The position numbers and the translations under genes were made by a program. A stretch of 64,000 nt of DNA from an uncultured Acetatifactor sp. GTDB lineage: Bacteria > Bacillota > Clostridia > Lachnospirales > Lachnospiraceae. Positions within the stretch are counted from its first letter, which is position 1. Every line of letters starts with the position of its first letter. The DNA is taken from the NCBI GenBank assembly GCA_934402375.1, contig CAKRUB010000011.1, forward strand, positions 14,351 to 78,350. The letters are read 5' to 3'. The notes beneath the pieces are model-generated. The model was given only the letters and a program-made list of their open reading frames with translations. It ran no database searches and was not told the DNA's origin. Below, piece by piece: positions 63,926 to 64,000 of the stretch.

Positions 63926-64000
63926 ATCGAGTAGGAGGCGGTGACTAGCCGCCGTCCTCTCACACCACCGTGCGTACCGTTCGGTACACGGCGGTTTCAA
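63926..64000 (-). mobile_element. Group II intron, 3' end (domains V and VI)
   Basis: On the minus strand 63995-63964 folds as domain V: a 9-bp lower stem (ACCGCCGTG/CACGGTGGT), a 2-base CG bulge on the 3' side, a 4-bp upper stem TACC/GGTA and the tetraloop GAAC. The CGC triad is at positions 3-5. Domain VI follows (AGGA..GGCGG/CCGCC..TCCT), with an unpaired A seven bases before the presumed 3' splice site CTCGAT at 63926. The reverse transcriptase gene would lie beyond the right edge. It is inserted upstream of the surface-protein gene and in the same orientation. Confidence 0.8.

Overview
The window comes from a low-to-moderate GC Firmicute, most probably a gut-type member of the Lachnospiraceae (Clostridia). 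The reasons are the zinc-ribbon form of ribosomal protein S14, a cell-wall sorting signal of the PKTGD type, a DUF4867 gene beside a pentose kinase, DUF2264 and GH127 genes, lipoprotein sugar-binding ABC systems of the LplABC type, and a bacterial group II intron. The species is not identified. All names rest on reading the protein sequences; no database search was run.

Layout. (1) 1-8448, minus strand: the S10-spc ribosomal protein cluster in the order S10-L3-L4-L23-L2-S19-L22-S3-L16-L29-S17-L14-L24-L5-S14-S8-L6-L18-S5, with S5 cut by the window edge. A good promoter lies at 8754-8782 and leaves a leader of about 300 nt. (2) 8820-8962: a MITE-like palindromic element. (3) 9070-22257, signalling and envelope genes: an RNA methyltransferase-like gene, a membrane acyltransferase, a KdpD/KdpE-like two-component pair, an ECF sigma/anti-sigma pair with a likely self-activated promoter, cardiolipin synthase, a Cache-domain histidine-kinase-like protein lacking its phospho-acceptor histidine, a chemoreceptor with a sigma-28-like promoter, and an EAL phosphodiesterase with a dead GGDEF domain. 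(4) 22332-31706: a broken DUF2264 gene behind a heterodimeric ABC exporter, a GH5 lipoprotein glucanase, and an operon of an unknown membrane protein, an ArsB/NhaD-like permease and a cytidylate-kinase-like P-loop protein.

(5) 31844-40638: a Gram-positive glycan-utilisation locus (two permeases, binding lipoprotein, beta-helix enzyme-like protein, LacI regulator, GH36 alpha-galactosidase) with a LacI-type operator at its promoter. (6) 40767-46624: a MarR-controlled unit in which a double-module CE1-like esterase and a MATE exporter are co-transcribed, divergent from marR across a perfect 18-bp palindrome, followed by a second MATE gene. (7) 46674-53792: a pentose locus (FGGY kinase, DUF4867, fucose/arabinose-isomerase-like protein, divergent LacI, GH127 beta-L-arabinofuranosidase). 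(8) 53886-54057: a second MITE-like element with related ends. (9) 54160-63609: one 3149-residue cell-wall-anchored surface protein made of right-handed beta-helix repeats and Ig-like stalk domains. (10) 63926-64000: the 3' end (domains V and VI) of a group II intron on the minus strand.

Together the accessory part reads as plant-polysaccharide scavenging (arabinan/arabinoxylan side chains, galactosides, beta-glucan, ester-linked phenolics) combined with envelope sensing and c-di-GMP or chemotactic signalling. The most promising new biology is the esterase-MATE-MarR unit, the DUF4867 pentose operon, the histidine-less sensor kinase, the two palindromic elements, the branched RNA-like structure at 27699-27802 and the giant surface protein.
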